From Furcasterigmium furcatum (Eukaryota; Ascomycota; Sordariomycetes; Glomerellales; Plectosphaerellaceae), in NCBI GenBank assembly GCA_001599815.1, contig BCIA01000005.1:5216472-5280471 (forward strand): a DNA stretch of 64,000 nucleotides. The letters run 5' to 3'. Every line of letters starts with the position of its first letter. The first letter of the stretch is position 1. The notes under the pieces were generated by a model, which was not told the origin of the DNA, ran no database searches, and was given only the letters and a program-made list of their open reading frames with translations. A program made the translations under genes and the position numbers. Shown piece by piece: positions 35,236-44,999 of the stretch.

Positions 35236-36195
35236 TCCCACCCTGTGCCAGGAAGTGCGTACGCCAAGCGCGTCATACGCCTGGTTCCAGAGCCGCCCCT
35301 GGAGGCTGAATGAGGGGTCGGGAACACCATCAGGCTGGGGCGGTGGTGGAGAGACGGCGCCACTGGCTGAGGCAGGCCGTGGGCTGCCGTCCGTGGACTT
35401 GAGCTTCCGCCGCAACCGAGAGAAGACTATCGCTTCGCTGATTACCTGACACCGGGCGATGCAGGACGCGTGCGAAGGCGATACTGCACGGGCGAAGAGA
35501 GAACGCCATTTTGTCCTCGTGCGGGGAACGCAGCTGGGTGACTGTCCCTGCAGGTTGCAGACAAATAGAACGGTGAGACTACGCAAGGCTGCGAAGAAAG
35601 CCAAGACCACGTCTGCAGATATATTGGTGGACGTGATTGGCCGACAGTCTCCGCTGGAGCGACTTCCGTGACCAACCATGCGTCGCGCGGCCGCCATAAG
35701 GACGAGCAGTCACCCCAATGGTGGAGGTGCTCATGACCCATATGATGACCTGCAGCGATGAAAATCCCTCCGAGATCATCCTATTTTATGACGATAAAGA
35801 CAGTCTACTTCTAATGGGGAAAATATGGGGCAAGCATCGGATGTGGCATTTATTCCCCGGGAATGATTCCCGAGTCAGCAGGCGGCACTTAGGGCATACA
35901 GAGCAATGAAAGACGTTGGGTGCAATACCTTCGCGGCAAGCAGGACAGAGGGGCAAACCTGCCGCACCTGTTTAACTCTATGACTCTCTGACTTGATCAC
36001 ACCCGCCATAGAAGCAGATTGGAATGCCAGCGTTTTCGAGGGCCACAGTCAGCTGTGGCGTGAATGATCAAGGCTCGCCAATGTAGCTTTGAGGTCTGCC
36101 ACCGTATCGTCATTTCCGCGCCATTCCTGCATTTCTCCACCTCCACCTCCACCTCCCCTCCGTGGGCGACCGCGGATGGACAGCGGCGAATGCCG
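35236..36195. other. Unassigned accessory DNA
   Basis: No family recognised. A frame at 35114-35449 (plus) is open for 111 codons, but it only partly overlaps the WOPR relic and has no domain. Confidence 0.4.
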
Positions 36196-36411
36196 CTGCC
36201 ACCTGGAGGTGGCCAAGCTTCTGGTGGACTGGGGCGCCGACATCGCGGTGGCCGACAACAACAGCGTGACACCAGTGTGCATCGCTGCAGCCAATGGTCA
36301 CTTCGATGTGATCAAGTTCCTGGTGAACAAAGGTGCCGACATCACAGCGGCTAACAACGGCGGCTGAACGTCGGTCAACGCCGCTGCAGTAGTGGGCCAT
36401 CTCGAAGGTGG
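36196..36411 (+). pseudogene. Ankyrin-repeat relic with nonsense codon
   Basis: Two clear ankyrin units can be read: HLEVAKLLVDWGADIAVAD and ANGHFDVIKFLVNKGADIT. A third begins NNGG then TGA (36365-36367) then TSVNAAAVVGHLE in the same frame. The stop is at the position where ankyrin repeats carry Trp (NGWTP), so a TGG-to-TGA change is likely. Nothing upstream gives a start or another domain. This is the tail of a lost ankyrin protein. Confidence 0.75.
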
Positions 36412-36434
36412 TCGGAAGGATGTGTCGACATCCG

Positions 36435-37860
36435 GAGCTCTCCCAAGTGCAAGCAGGCTCACTTGTGTCACTCTTGCACAGTGTATAAACCTGGAGCAAT
36501 GCAATGGCGCGCCAACTTCGAGAGGTTTGTGGCGTTTTCCCAATACGCCCGCAGTTGGCCTGGTCCTCTTGCCAAGGGCCGGCTGAAGTCGATGATGGCA
36601 CAAGCACCAATCAGCCAACACTCGCATTTACATGTGAAGCTTGGCGGTTAACGGTCCAAAGTGCTGGAAGACAGTGTCTCAGCCGCTAGTGACCCACAAT
36701 CCTGTATAAGGTTGGGTGCCTTGCTCCTCCAGCGTTTTGTACTTGTTAGCGTCGTTGATCCCAGAACATGCGGGCCACATTGTGTCCAGGCTTGCGCTCT
36801 CCATGTACAGCCCACGTAAGATCGATAATCGAACACATAAAGTTTGGTATTCGATTGCGGGCTATGTGAGACGAGACTGTTTGTCTTGAGAACTTTTGAT
36901 TAGTAGAAAGAGGTCTGAGGAAAGCTGGTAGGGCGGTTGTAAAGACAGTTCGCCTCCCATCACTGGTGGCGGGTTATCGAATGGAAATGTCCCACCCTTG
37001 CCTTCGACTAGCATGCGGGATGGCCAGGCTGCACCACATCAATCCCACGTCCGTGAGGTTGACGCCATCAAAAGACTGCCTCAGTCTTGAGTCGAGAGTC
37101 TGAGCCCCCTGATTGGGCACGTACCCCACTCCCAATGTTTTGTCAGTATGACTTGGGACTACCCGATCGCCCCATGCACACAAAGACATACTGTGTGTTG
37201 CTCTGGGCCCCTCCCCAAGGATCTGGGTGACGGGGTCCATTCCGACTGGCTGAGAGGTGCTATGCGCCCCATTTATCAACTAACCCCACCTTTCAGCCTT
37301 GTAGTACTTGACACAACGTTCATCCACAAACGCAGCTTGCGGTCCCTGTTCCCTTCCTTTACCATCGACCCGACTGAGGTTTACTACGTCACCTTGATCC
37401 CCAGCATTCACGATTTCGAGTTACGACGTACGGCATACGTGGTGTTGTGCTTGACAAGCATCTTTTAGGGGACTCTTGCCGTTCAGCTAAGTCAATCCTC
37501 CACGAGCAGTCAGATGGCGTCCCGAAGCAGTGTTGGTCCCTGGCCCCTGCAACCCACCTACAGTGGCTACATCGACACAGCCGCGGACGCCCTAGTCCTC
37601 TTCGAAGCTTGCCTGAGTGGTCAACGCACTCACGTTGCCCGACGGCCCTACATCAGCGAACGCGGCAACCTCGCCAGAAGTGGCTGCGTGTACATCTATG
37701 AAGAGCACTCATCAGGCATCAAACGCTGGATTGATGGCCTGTCTTGGAGCCCCAGCAGCGTCCTCAACAATTTCCTTATATACCGCGAGCTTAACGAGCC
37801 CTTCCCTCCAGGTGAGAAAAGGAGAGCCACCAGGAAACCGATGAGCCCCGACGATATTAT
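36435..37860 (+). repeat. Duplicated block, copy B (carries the intact WOPR gene)
   Basis: Partner of 34159-35235. It covers about 1.1 kb of flanking DNA upstream of the WOPR start as well as the first third of the gene, so promoter DNA was duplicated too. The segment 36480-36665 is the reverse complement of 34307-34480. Confidence 0.75.
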
Positions 37861-38374
37861 CAAGCCGAGCGACTCAAGCATCACCAGCATCTGTACACTG
37901 CATGCTGCCCCCCGCCCTGGGGAAAGTGTGCGCTCCGACCTCGAGCGCCAGGTATACGGGTCCCTTATCGATTCCTACGACTTCAAAGAAGGTGGCTTGA
38001 TGAAGAAGACGATCAGCATCAACTACCGCAATATCCCCCACCACTTGGTGTCATATTACACGGCCAATGATGTTGTAACCGGAAGACTTCAACGGCCAAC
38101 AGATGACTCCAGATTGAATTGTTTGGTTCCTCGCCAGGAGCTCCTCTTCTCCCTGAAACTGCGCTGCCCCATTGACTTTGGCTGCGGCCCGGTCTGGCAC
38201 TCTGCTTGCGCCTGGTGGTGCATGTCTACGCCAGGCACCGACGATGAGGCCACTGGCTTCTCGGACGTCATACCGCACCAGCAACAGCCATCACACAACA
38301 GTCAACAGGCACAACCGCCATCACCCGCACCATCTCCTGCCACTATCTCACGGCAAATCCCTTGCGGTGAGTAG
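37514..38374 (+). CDS. WOPR-domain (Gti1/Pac2) transcriptional regulator
   Basis: Single exon, 286 residues from the ATG at 37514. WOPRa (about residues 12-110) has TYSGYIDTAADALVLFEACL, SGCVYIYEEHSSGIKRW, DGLSWSPSSVLNNFLIYREL and EPFPPGEKRR. WOPRb (about 145-210) has GGLMKKTISI, HHLVSYYTANDV and GRLQRPTDD. Family members (Wor1, Ryp1, Sge1, Pac2, Gti1) bind DNA through both halves and act as master switches of morphology, conidiation and, in pathogens, effector expression. This one is a divergent accessory paralogue: the tail is short and the gene lies among pseudogenes. The first frame-breaking lesion seen in the other copy (TGG to TGA) is not present here. The ORF stops in a GTGAGT-like word, so an extra 3' exon is possible but not supported. 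Confidence 0.83.
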   Translation: MASRSSVGPWPLQPTYSGYIDTAADALVLFEACLSGQRTHVARRPYISERGNLARSGCVYIYEEHSSGIKRWIDGLSWSPSSVLNNFLIYRELNEPFPPGEKRRATRKPMSPDDIIKPSDSSITSICTLHAAPRPGESVRSDLERQVYGSLIDSYDFKEGGLMKKTISINYRNIPHHLVSYYTANDVVTGRLQRPTDDSRLNCLVPRQELLFSLKLRCPIDFGCGPVWHSACAWWCMSTPGTDDEATGFSDVIPHQQQPSHNSQQAQPPSPAPSPATISRQIPCGE

Positions 38375-38386
38375 TGTGTCCGGTGG

Positions 38387-39599
38387 GATTCCTGGCCTTA
38401 TCCCCTCTTATAGCAGCCTGGCGGGCGTGCCCGTGTCGGCCAAGTTCTTCGACAGACCGCCGGACACGGCCCGGCTGGAGAAGTGCCTCCTCCCCCGCCG
38501 GTCGCAACGAGACACGAAGAAGGCGTTTGTCCTGCACGGGCTTGGCGGCGTCGGAAGGACGCAGCTTTGCGCGCCGCCATCAGGCCGCCTTCAGTGCCGT
38601 CTTCTGGCTTGACGGCCGGTCAGAGGACCGGCTAAAGCAGAGCATCGCTGCGTGCGTCGAGAGGATTCCCGAGGGCCAGATACCCTCGGCGACCCGGCAG
38701 CAGGCGGAAGCCCGCAGCCCGGAGGACCTGGACGCAGCCGTGGCCGTCGTGATGGGGTGGCTCGGGCACCCGAACAACCGCGACTAGCTCCTCGTGTTTG
38801 ACAACGTCGACATGGACCACGAGCAGGGCGGCGTGGAAGACGCCTACGACGTGAGGCAGTACTTACCGTGGGACCATGGGGAGCCCCTAATCACGACTCG
38901 GATGTCGAAGCTGGCGCAGCTGGCCCCGCTGGGACATTTGCGCAAGCTAGCCAAGGTCGATAGAGGCCTGTGGTGTTCTTGGTGAGCGCATTGCCCCGTT
39001 TTTGTTGTGCGTTCTGACTAGATATAGGGCCCGGCGCCGACGACCTCCTGTCCCTCCTCGACGGCCTGCCGCTGGCGTTAGCGCAGGCGGCCTTGTACCT
39101 CCGAGAAACGGGGGTCAGCATCACAAAGTACATGGAAATCCACAAGCACCAGTGGGACGAGCTGATGGTCTTTGGATCAGGCCGCCCGCTGATGGACTAC
39201 GAGCAGGGCAGCACCGCGACGACCTGGACGGTCTCGTTCGGCCACATCGAGGCCAAGGACAAATCCGCTGCCGGCCTGCTGCGGCTGTGGGCGTTTCTCG
39301 ACAAGAAGCGCATATGGCACGGGCTGTTGAGAGTGGCAGCACGAGACGATGCCAGCGGAGACAACACCGGGGCATTGCCACCGTGGCTCGAAGACCTCGC
39401 CCGCAGCGAAGTCCGCTTCCTCGAGGCTGTCGGGCTCCTACTGCGCTACTCCATGATCGAGGCGCAGGAGCAGGCTGAAGATAGCTACTCGATGCACCCG
39501 GTGGTGCACAAGTGGGCGTCACACCTGGACGGCGGAGGCCGCAAGGCTGAGCACGCGCGGCTGACCCTCCTCGTAGTCGGCAGGAAAGCTCTGGAATAG
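38387..39599 (+). pseudogene. NB-ARC/STAND (NLR-like) pseudogene with TPR-type C-terminal part
   Basis: Recognisable NB-ARC pieces lie in order but in several frames. The P-loop is GLGGVGRTQL, where the invariant Lys is Arg (codon 38556-38558). RRHQAAFSAVFWLDG follows after a deletion and frameshift near 38570. A TAG at 38785-38787 replaces the Trp expected before LLVFDNVD (kinase 2). Then come YDVRQYLP and PLITTRMSKL (RNBS-B type). After another break comes DLLSLLDGLPLALAQAALYLRETG, the GLPLA motif. The winged-helix-like end reads SMHPVVHKWASHL. NB-ARC proteins with TPR or ankyrin repeats act in fungal non-self recognition. This copy is dead by at least three lesions. Confidence 0.83.
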
Positions 39600-40238
39600 G
39601 GCTAAGAAGAAGTTCCAGGCTGTTCTCTACCAAGTCCGTTTCAGTGCACCAAAGGGTCAAGTCGGCAGGAATGGCGACGGGTAGTGACATTAACGTCAGC
39701 GTCGTACGAGGCATTATCGTTACCAAGATGGAACAATCCTTGTTGCCTGAGCGTGCAACTTGCGTTCGAAAGAATAGTGACGGGGGCCGCGGTGGAGGCG
39801 CCTTGTATTTCCTGCGAGAACTTTATCCTTCCGCACCGCAAACCCCTATATGAGAGATCAATGTCTATGGTGCAGCGAGACCTCCTCAAGATGCCCATGG
39901 TGGTCTAGCGGAGGTTGCCGTCTTGTCAAACGAAGACCGCCATGTGGCAACCAGCTGAAGAGGCCGGCGTGCTTGGCAAGGGCGGAGGTGCGGACGTCCC
40001 CAGAGCGCCAGGCCTTCGAGCATCGCCCCTATGAATCCCACGCCACCCTCTTCGATGCATCGGACGCGTCAAAGCGCAGAATGCGCCATCTGGGGACGCT
40101 CCCAACATTACCTCACGTGACGCAACTGAGATACACTCAGCCTGACTCCGCAAGGCATGGCTTCAGATCAAGCTGTCGTCACACCACCAGACGTCCTACA
40201 GTGATCTTTCGCGCCGTTATCGGCCACTTTTCAATGGG
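39600..40238. other. Unassigned accessory DNA
   Basis: Frames of 70-130 codons are open, but no domain was recognised. Confidence 0.4.
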
Positions 40239-40563
40239 ATGGCGGGCCCATTAAGTATTGTGACGGGCGTGATTGGTGTCGTCGCTGCTACGGCGCACCG
40301 CCAAGGCACGGTGCAAAGCTTCCGTGACCAGCCTACAGCCGTGCGGCAGCTGCAGGACGAACTGAAGAGCCTCGATGGCGTCCTTGACTCTCTTCAAACC
40401 GCGGCCAAGCAGGGAAGCGACGTTCTTTCTTACACTTCAGCTCCCGCTGCTCCAATTCAGAGCGCTAGTCGTCAAGTGCACCAGCCACTCCGACGGCGCC
40501 AGGCGAAGCGTTCGGGACAACGACAAGGACCTGCCAATTGTGCATGCATCAGACCCCTCTGAG
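40239..40563 (+). pseudogene. STAND N-terminal (PigL_N/HeLo-like) domain relic
   Basis: Starting with an ATG at 40239, the frame reads GPLSIVTGVIGVVAATA, then SFRDQPTAVRQLQDELKSLDGVLDSLQTA. This is the helical N-terminal domain typical of fungal STAND/NLR proteins. Near 40430 the homology moves to another frame (LPLLQFRALVVKCTSHSDGARRSV), so an indel is present. It stops after about 105 codons with no nucleotide-binding domain following. It may be the lost front end of an NLR like the one at 38.4 kb, but order and distance do not fit one gene. Confidence 0.68.
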
Positions 40564-41829
40564 TGATCCCGGCATTCCTCCACCCTACCCACCCATAAGC
40601 CCAGGCCCTGAACATCATCCGTTGGTTAATTATTGCCATTAGTTTGCAACTGGCCGCCTGGCCCCTTGGTCCCACACTGCCGTGGCTGATTAGCCGACCG
40701 GAGAAGCTCGAGCATCCGGCCGGCTCGCTGTTGCACAAGGGGTGCTAGAGCGACGCGCGTAACCGGAGTACCGGGATTCATGTACCAACTGCCAATGCTC
40801 CAAACGGCGAAGACGGAGAACTCCGTCATGAATCTCGCCAGCCTAGTTGTCTAGTTCTGGTCGTCATCACTGAGCTCAGTACTGCACGGACGGCCCTTGT
40901 CCACAGCCGAAACATCATTCACCAAGGACTAACAACTACCAAAAGGGCCAATCGCAGATAGTCGAGCTGCCGTCGAAGGGTTCATTCACGCACAGCATTG
41001 CGGCCGCCCAAAAGCAAACACGGTCAATAAGCAATATATACTCGCATGGATCGACACTCGAATGCAATGTGACGCATCCGGCCACGAGATGCCTTCAACA
41101 ATTGGATTTTAGCGCCACCCAAACTCTCTTGCCTCTCGGAGACCAGACTCAGCCTGCTTCCCCTGCTGGTGACTAGGTGGCGGGCCCTAGCAGCTGGGCG
41201 CGACTTGCCAGGGGTGGGTAGAGGACCCCAAGCTTGCCTTCGACAATTGCTGGCCCCGCTACGGTGCCGGAAGTTCAAGAAATGTATGGTAAATTTCATC
41301 TCTCTTTGAATAAGCCCTGGCCACGGCGACGACCCCAGCCGATAACAAGTTCCTGGGAATATCGGAGCGTGTGGAATGTATCCCATAGGAAAGGCCTGCC
41401 AGTCCAGCGCTACTAAATGCTGCTTTGGGGACGATCTGGTTCAGTCGTCCAGCCGCTTGATGGGAGCGCCCCCTGCCGTTCCCTGCGTCTACTCGGCATG
41501 CCCGTGGTCTTCTGAAAGTGGATTAGAAAAATGGTGTCTGATGGTGTCTAATGCAACTAGCCTGCATGTCATGATGGTGGGCATGGCATCCCAGTAGAGC
41601 CGTAGTACGGTGTATCGCCGACGGTTGCAGGGTCCTGCCGGCCGGTACCTACAGAGGAGGTTCCTTCTCTTGATCTTTACCACGCCGACTGCCCCCTGGC
41701 TCATAACTGGATACCCCAGACTCGGCATCATCCTCTTCTTCCCATCCTTCCTTCCTTCCTTCTGAGGTCAAGCCCCTACCAATCTTCCTTCGTTGAGATC
41801 CTTCACTGACTCCTGACCCACACTTCACT
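40564..41829. other. Unassigned accessory DNA
   Basis: About 1.27 kb with no recognisable coding. AT content is higher than in the flanking core genes. Confidence 0.4.
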
Positions 41830-42905
41830 ATGCCGCAATCACCGTCTGAAGAGAACAGGGGTGTAAGGCCCAAGAGGGGCATGTCCCTGCCTGGACCCGC
41901 AGTGTAACGTAGCTAACCATAGGACTTGGTATAGGGACGAGAAGCGTCGCCATTCTGACGCCCTCTCAGTTGGAACGTAAGCGAGCCAACGACAGAGAAT
42001 CCCAGCGTGCTATCCGCGCCAGAACGAAGGAGCACATCAAAACCCTTGAACGAGAGATCGTGGACCTGAGACGCTTTCTCAATCGTGACCGTGCCGCACA
42101 GGAGCTTCACCGAAAGAACAGCGCCCTCGAAGAAGAGCTGTCCACACTTAGAGAGAGTATAAGGCAGCTGTCCGGTCACTCATATCTTGGCTCTGGTAAG
42201 TAAGGCACCATTTCTCACGCATCTCCTGCCCTGATCTTCGGCACTAACGTCGCCGGTGAAGTATACGAGGGCGATCTCAGCTACGTCAGCAGCACGGTGG
42301 CTAGTCCGCGATCATCGTCTTTTCTAAACATGGACTGTGATGGAACGACAGAGCTTGGCCCCCCATACGGCCATCTTCGCCATCTTCCAGGCACAGTACC
42401 AGAGATCTGGGCCTCGGAGGTCCGTGTTTCGGTCCCTCCAACTGTTGGCCTCTCGTCGGGGGGGACAGGCGAGTACGGTCCTCCTGACTCACATTTCCCC
42501 CGCTATCCTCGCTTCCCCCAACATGCCGACCATGATGGATTACGACTCGAGTATGCGTCGACTCTCTTATCTGGTAGGGCGCAGCGTAAATCTCAGACGC
42601 TAACATCAGGACGTAGAACCTGCGTATGCTCTGTCCAAGCATACATCTCACAACCAACGGGTTGTCAGCAACCGCCTCCTATCTCAGGAGCTGTGGAATA
42701 CATACCAAGTGACGGCAACAACCTACCACCCGTTGGCGCACTGATTCAACAGCGAGGTCCTCCGGCTTGGAAGGGCCCACCATAGATCCTGCCGCTCAAC
42801 GACCGGCATCAAGTCTGGCTGCTGCACTTCCTCTTAGTCTGCCGGCAACTAGCGCAAACTCGACACGTTGAAGATCATTTTCGCCTCGACAGTTTAACAT
42901 GGAAA
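41830..42905 (+). pseudogene. bZIP protein relic with likely DUF3425-type C-terminus
   Basis: Exons inferred at 41830-41859 and from 41933, ending near 42195, then from 42260. The basic region and zipper are clear: ERKRANDRESQRAIRARTKEHI, then LEREIVDLRRFLNRDR and leucine heptads through LEEELSTLRESI. The third part is open to 42782, then a TAG at 42783-42785. The same frame continues with ILPLNDRHQVWLLHFLLVCRQLAQ, similar to the start of DUF3425 domains, which usually carry a Trp just before it. It ends at a second stop near 42932. So this is probably a bZIP-DUF3425 regulator truncated by a Trp-to-stop change. A short functional bZIP protein ending at 42785 cannot be excluded. Confidence 0.6.
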
Positions 42906-43358
42906 GCTATTCGGCTTCCAATCGTCTAGCGCGGTCCTCAAGGGGGGCTGCTTGCAAAAGCATGAAGGCACCGAATTTGAGGAATGGCTGGAAGTTTCTC
43001 GAAGTCTATGGCGATTTGTCCTGGTAACATCCGATATTCAAGGATTTCAACTTGGAATACTGTCTTTTCTGATTCTACGACGGGTTTCTTGTATTGGGAG
43101 CCGCTGAAGTACTGGACGCACGTGCTTCTTGTGATATTGGAGAGTTTGGACAAGATAAGGGTGATGTCGAGGTGTAGGTCAAATCATCACCGACCTTGCC
43201 ACTGCCTGATTTTAGTACTTTTTCGATATTTTATTCGATGCCATCTACAAGAGACTAAGACAAACATTCCGATCCCCACGTCCGCAGGTGTGAAGGAATA
43301 TCCGAAGCAAGTCGGAGGCGGATCATCATCTAACGCTTTCAAATCTAGATCGGCTTGA

Positions 43359-43475
43359 GCGAAGGCGGACCTTGAAGAGGTCATTATAGTTGCCCGGCAA
43401 GCGGTCGAGGCCGCGCCTAACGACCATCCAGATAGGCCTAGACTGCTGGACAAAGCAGCTAGCTGGCAGGTCTAT
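43359..43475 (+). pseudogene. TPR fragment (CHAT/NLR-type repeat)
   Basis: The frame reads DLEEVIIVARQAVEAAPNDHPDRP. This is close to the repeat unit of long fungal TPR proteins (DLEEAI..ARQAV....PDHPDRA). A stop lies just before it and no repeat follows. Fragment only. Confidence 0.6.
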
Positions 43476-44160
43476 CGGATGCGAACGTTCGTCCTTGGGT
43501 GCAGCAGGCGAGGTCACTAGGGCACACATTTGTGCTTGCCGCCGGACTCAGCGACTGCTTCTAAGGCTGGAGCTCTCGTCCCCCATCATTGCCATAACTT
43601 ACTAGGCGGCTCGTCGTTGGTCGGCGATAAAGGACGGGTGACGGACGGTCGACGTGCCTACCTCGGTTCAAATGCTGACGGCGGCGGCGACTTCTTCCCT
43701 CCTTACAAGGCGGTTGAGATGTTGGAGCACGTAGGCCATTAAGGCCACATGGATGTTACCGAGTCATCCGTCGAGGGTCGTGTCGCAAGGCCACTAGCTA
43801 GTCGGTATATATGGTGCTGTTGGATGGGCGGCCCCTGCCTCTCCACATCCCTATCGAGGAGGCTGTCAGCTTTCGCATAGACATTCTGCCGGTCCAGGAG
43901 TCCCTTGCTTCCTTGGAAAGACGCGCCCAGATTTCAAAAACTGCAGGTACCCTGACGGAGCTAGGGAACCCTTCCAGCGCCGAACAAGCGTTACGCGGGA
44001 CATTTTCACGCGGCCACGACATGTTTTCGGCTCCGGGAAACCATCTTCTGACGCTGACCCTGGCAAATCACTCGGATATGCGCCGATCTTGCGCCCGGGG
44101 AGCGTCTATCGAAGAGACTTAGGCTGCACCTCGGCATGGATCTAATACGTAAGAATCGGA
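43476..44160. other. Spacer between two inverted TPR fragments
   Basis: A 103-codon frame at 43811-44122 (plus) has no recognisable domain. Nothing else seen. Confidence 0.35.
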
Positions 44161-44270
44161 TGCCAAGATGGAGTCTAAGGTTGTTCAGCCGAAGAGCAGA
44201 ATCTGCATGGTCGTTAGGCGTGGTCTCGACCGACTGCCGGGCAACAGTGACGGCCTCTTCGAGGTCCGGA
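44161..44270 (-). pseudogene. TPR fragment, inverted relative to the one at 43.4 kb
   Basis: The minus strand reads DLEEAVTVARQSVETTPNDH, then ADSALRLNNLRLHLG. This is one TPR unit plus the linker seen in the same protein class. The nucleotide sequence is similar to the plus-strand fragment at 43359, so the two form a diverged inverted pair about 700 bases apart. Confidence 0.65.
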
Positions 44271-44409
44271 TATCACATGGGCACGGCAGATGATGAAGGG
44301 GTGTTATATTAACTATCTACGATAAGGTTCCCAACATTGACTATAGTACCACTGCTCCCAACATCAACATGACCGCACAGCATCTTTAGGCGCTGAAGCT
44401 ATGAGTCAT

Positions 44410-44903
44410 CTAGTTCTGGCGGTAGTGGGGGCGGTGGTGTCCGTGGTGGTGGTGATGGTGAGGACGGGGGTAGGGGTTGTACCACCACTGACGGCGCTTA
44501 AGGCGGCCGGCCTCGGTGACTGTGATGCTGTTAGCAAGCTTCCAGACTGGGGGTTAGTTAGACAGCCAACTTACCCTCAGCGTTCTCTTCAGTCTCAATA
44601 TTCTCGCCAAGGGCCTCAATGATGCGCTCGACCTCGTGGAGGGCAGCAACCTGGGTCTCGTTTATGGTCTTAACCTCGAAGCGCCCGCCGAACACGATGC
44701 GGAGTAGGGTGGAGATAGTGGTGGTGGCCTGCTTGTTAGCGACTTTGTTGGCTGGGAAGTGTAAGAATGTGGTCGAGAGATGAGCAGATAGTGGTTTACT
44801 CACTGTTGATGTCGCGGGTTGCCTCTATCTTAGTGGAAGGGGCAGCGACGGCCAGGGTGGCCAGAGCGAGGACGGCGAAGTAGCGTATATTAAAGGTTTG
44901 GAT
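44410..44903 (-). pseudogene. Small secreted protein with His-rich C-terminus; start codon missing
   Basis: Three exons fit exactly: 44903-44804, 44751-44575 and 44546-44410 (TAG), 137 codons. They have good donors (GTGAGT, GTAAGT) and matching phases. A clear signal peptide is encoded (FAVLALATLAVAAP). The middle is helical (TTTISTLLRIVFGG, VAALHEVERIIEALG). A possible Lys-Arg processing site (RLKRRQWW) precedes a His/Pro/Tyr-rich tail (YNPYPRPHHHHHGHH). At the expected start (44903-44901) the codon is ATC. No in-frame ATG occurs upstream before a stop or downstream in exon 1. A TATA-like box lies about 85 bases upstream. It may be a recent pseudogene, use an undetected 5' exon, or reflect a base error. 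The function could be effector-like; no family recognised. Confidence 0.6.
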
Positions 44904-44987
44904 GTTAAAGCTGGACTGTGTGATGGAGATACTGTTGTGGATGGTGATGAAGCAAAAGATTCGACGTAATGGCTGAAGAGTATGCTC

Positions 44988-44996
44988 TATTTATGC
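44988..44996 (-). promoter_or_regulatory. TATA-like box of the secreted-protein gene
   Basis: Reads CATAAATAG on the minus strand, about 85 bases before the expected start at 44903. Confidence 0.4.
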
Positions 44997-44999
44997 TCT

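Noticed and set aside
38363..38420. Possible splice joining the WOPR gene to the NB-ARC relic (GTGAGT at 38367, AG at 38413)
   Set aside because: The reading phase after such a splice does not match the NB-ARC frame, so no fusion protein results.
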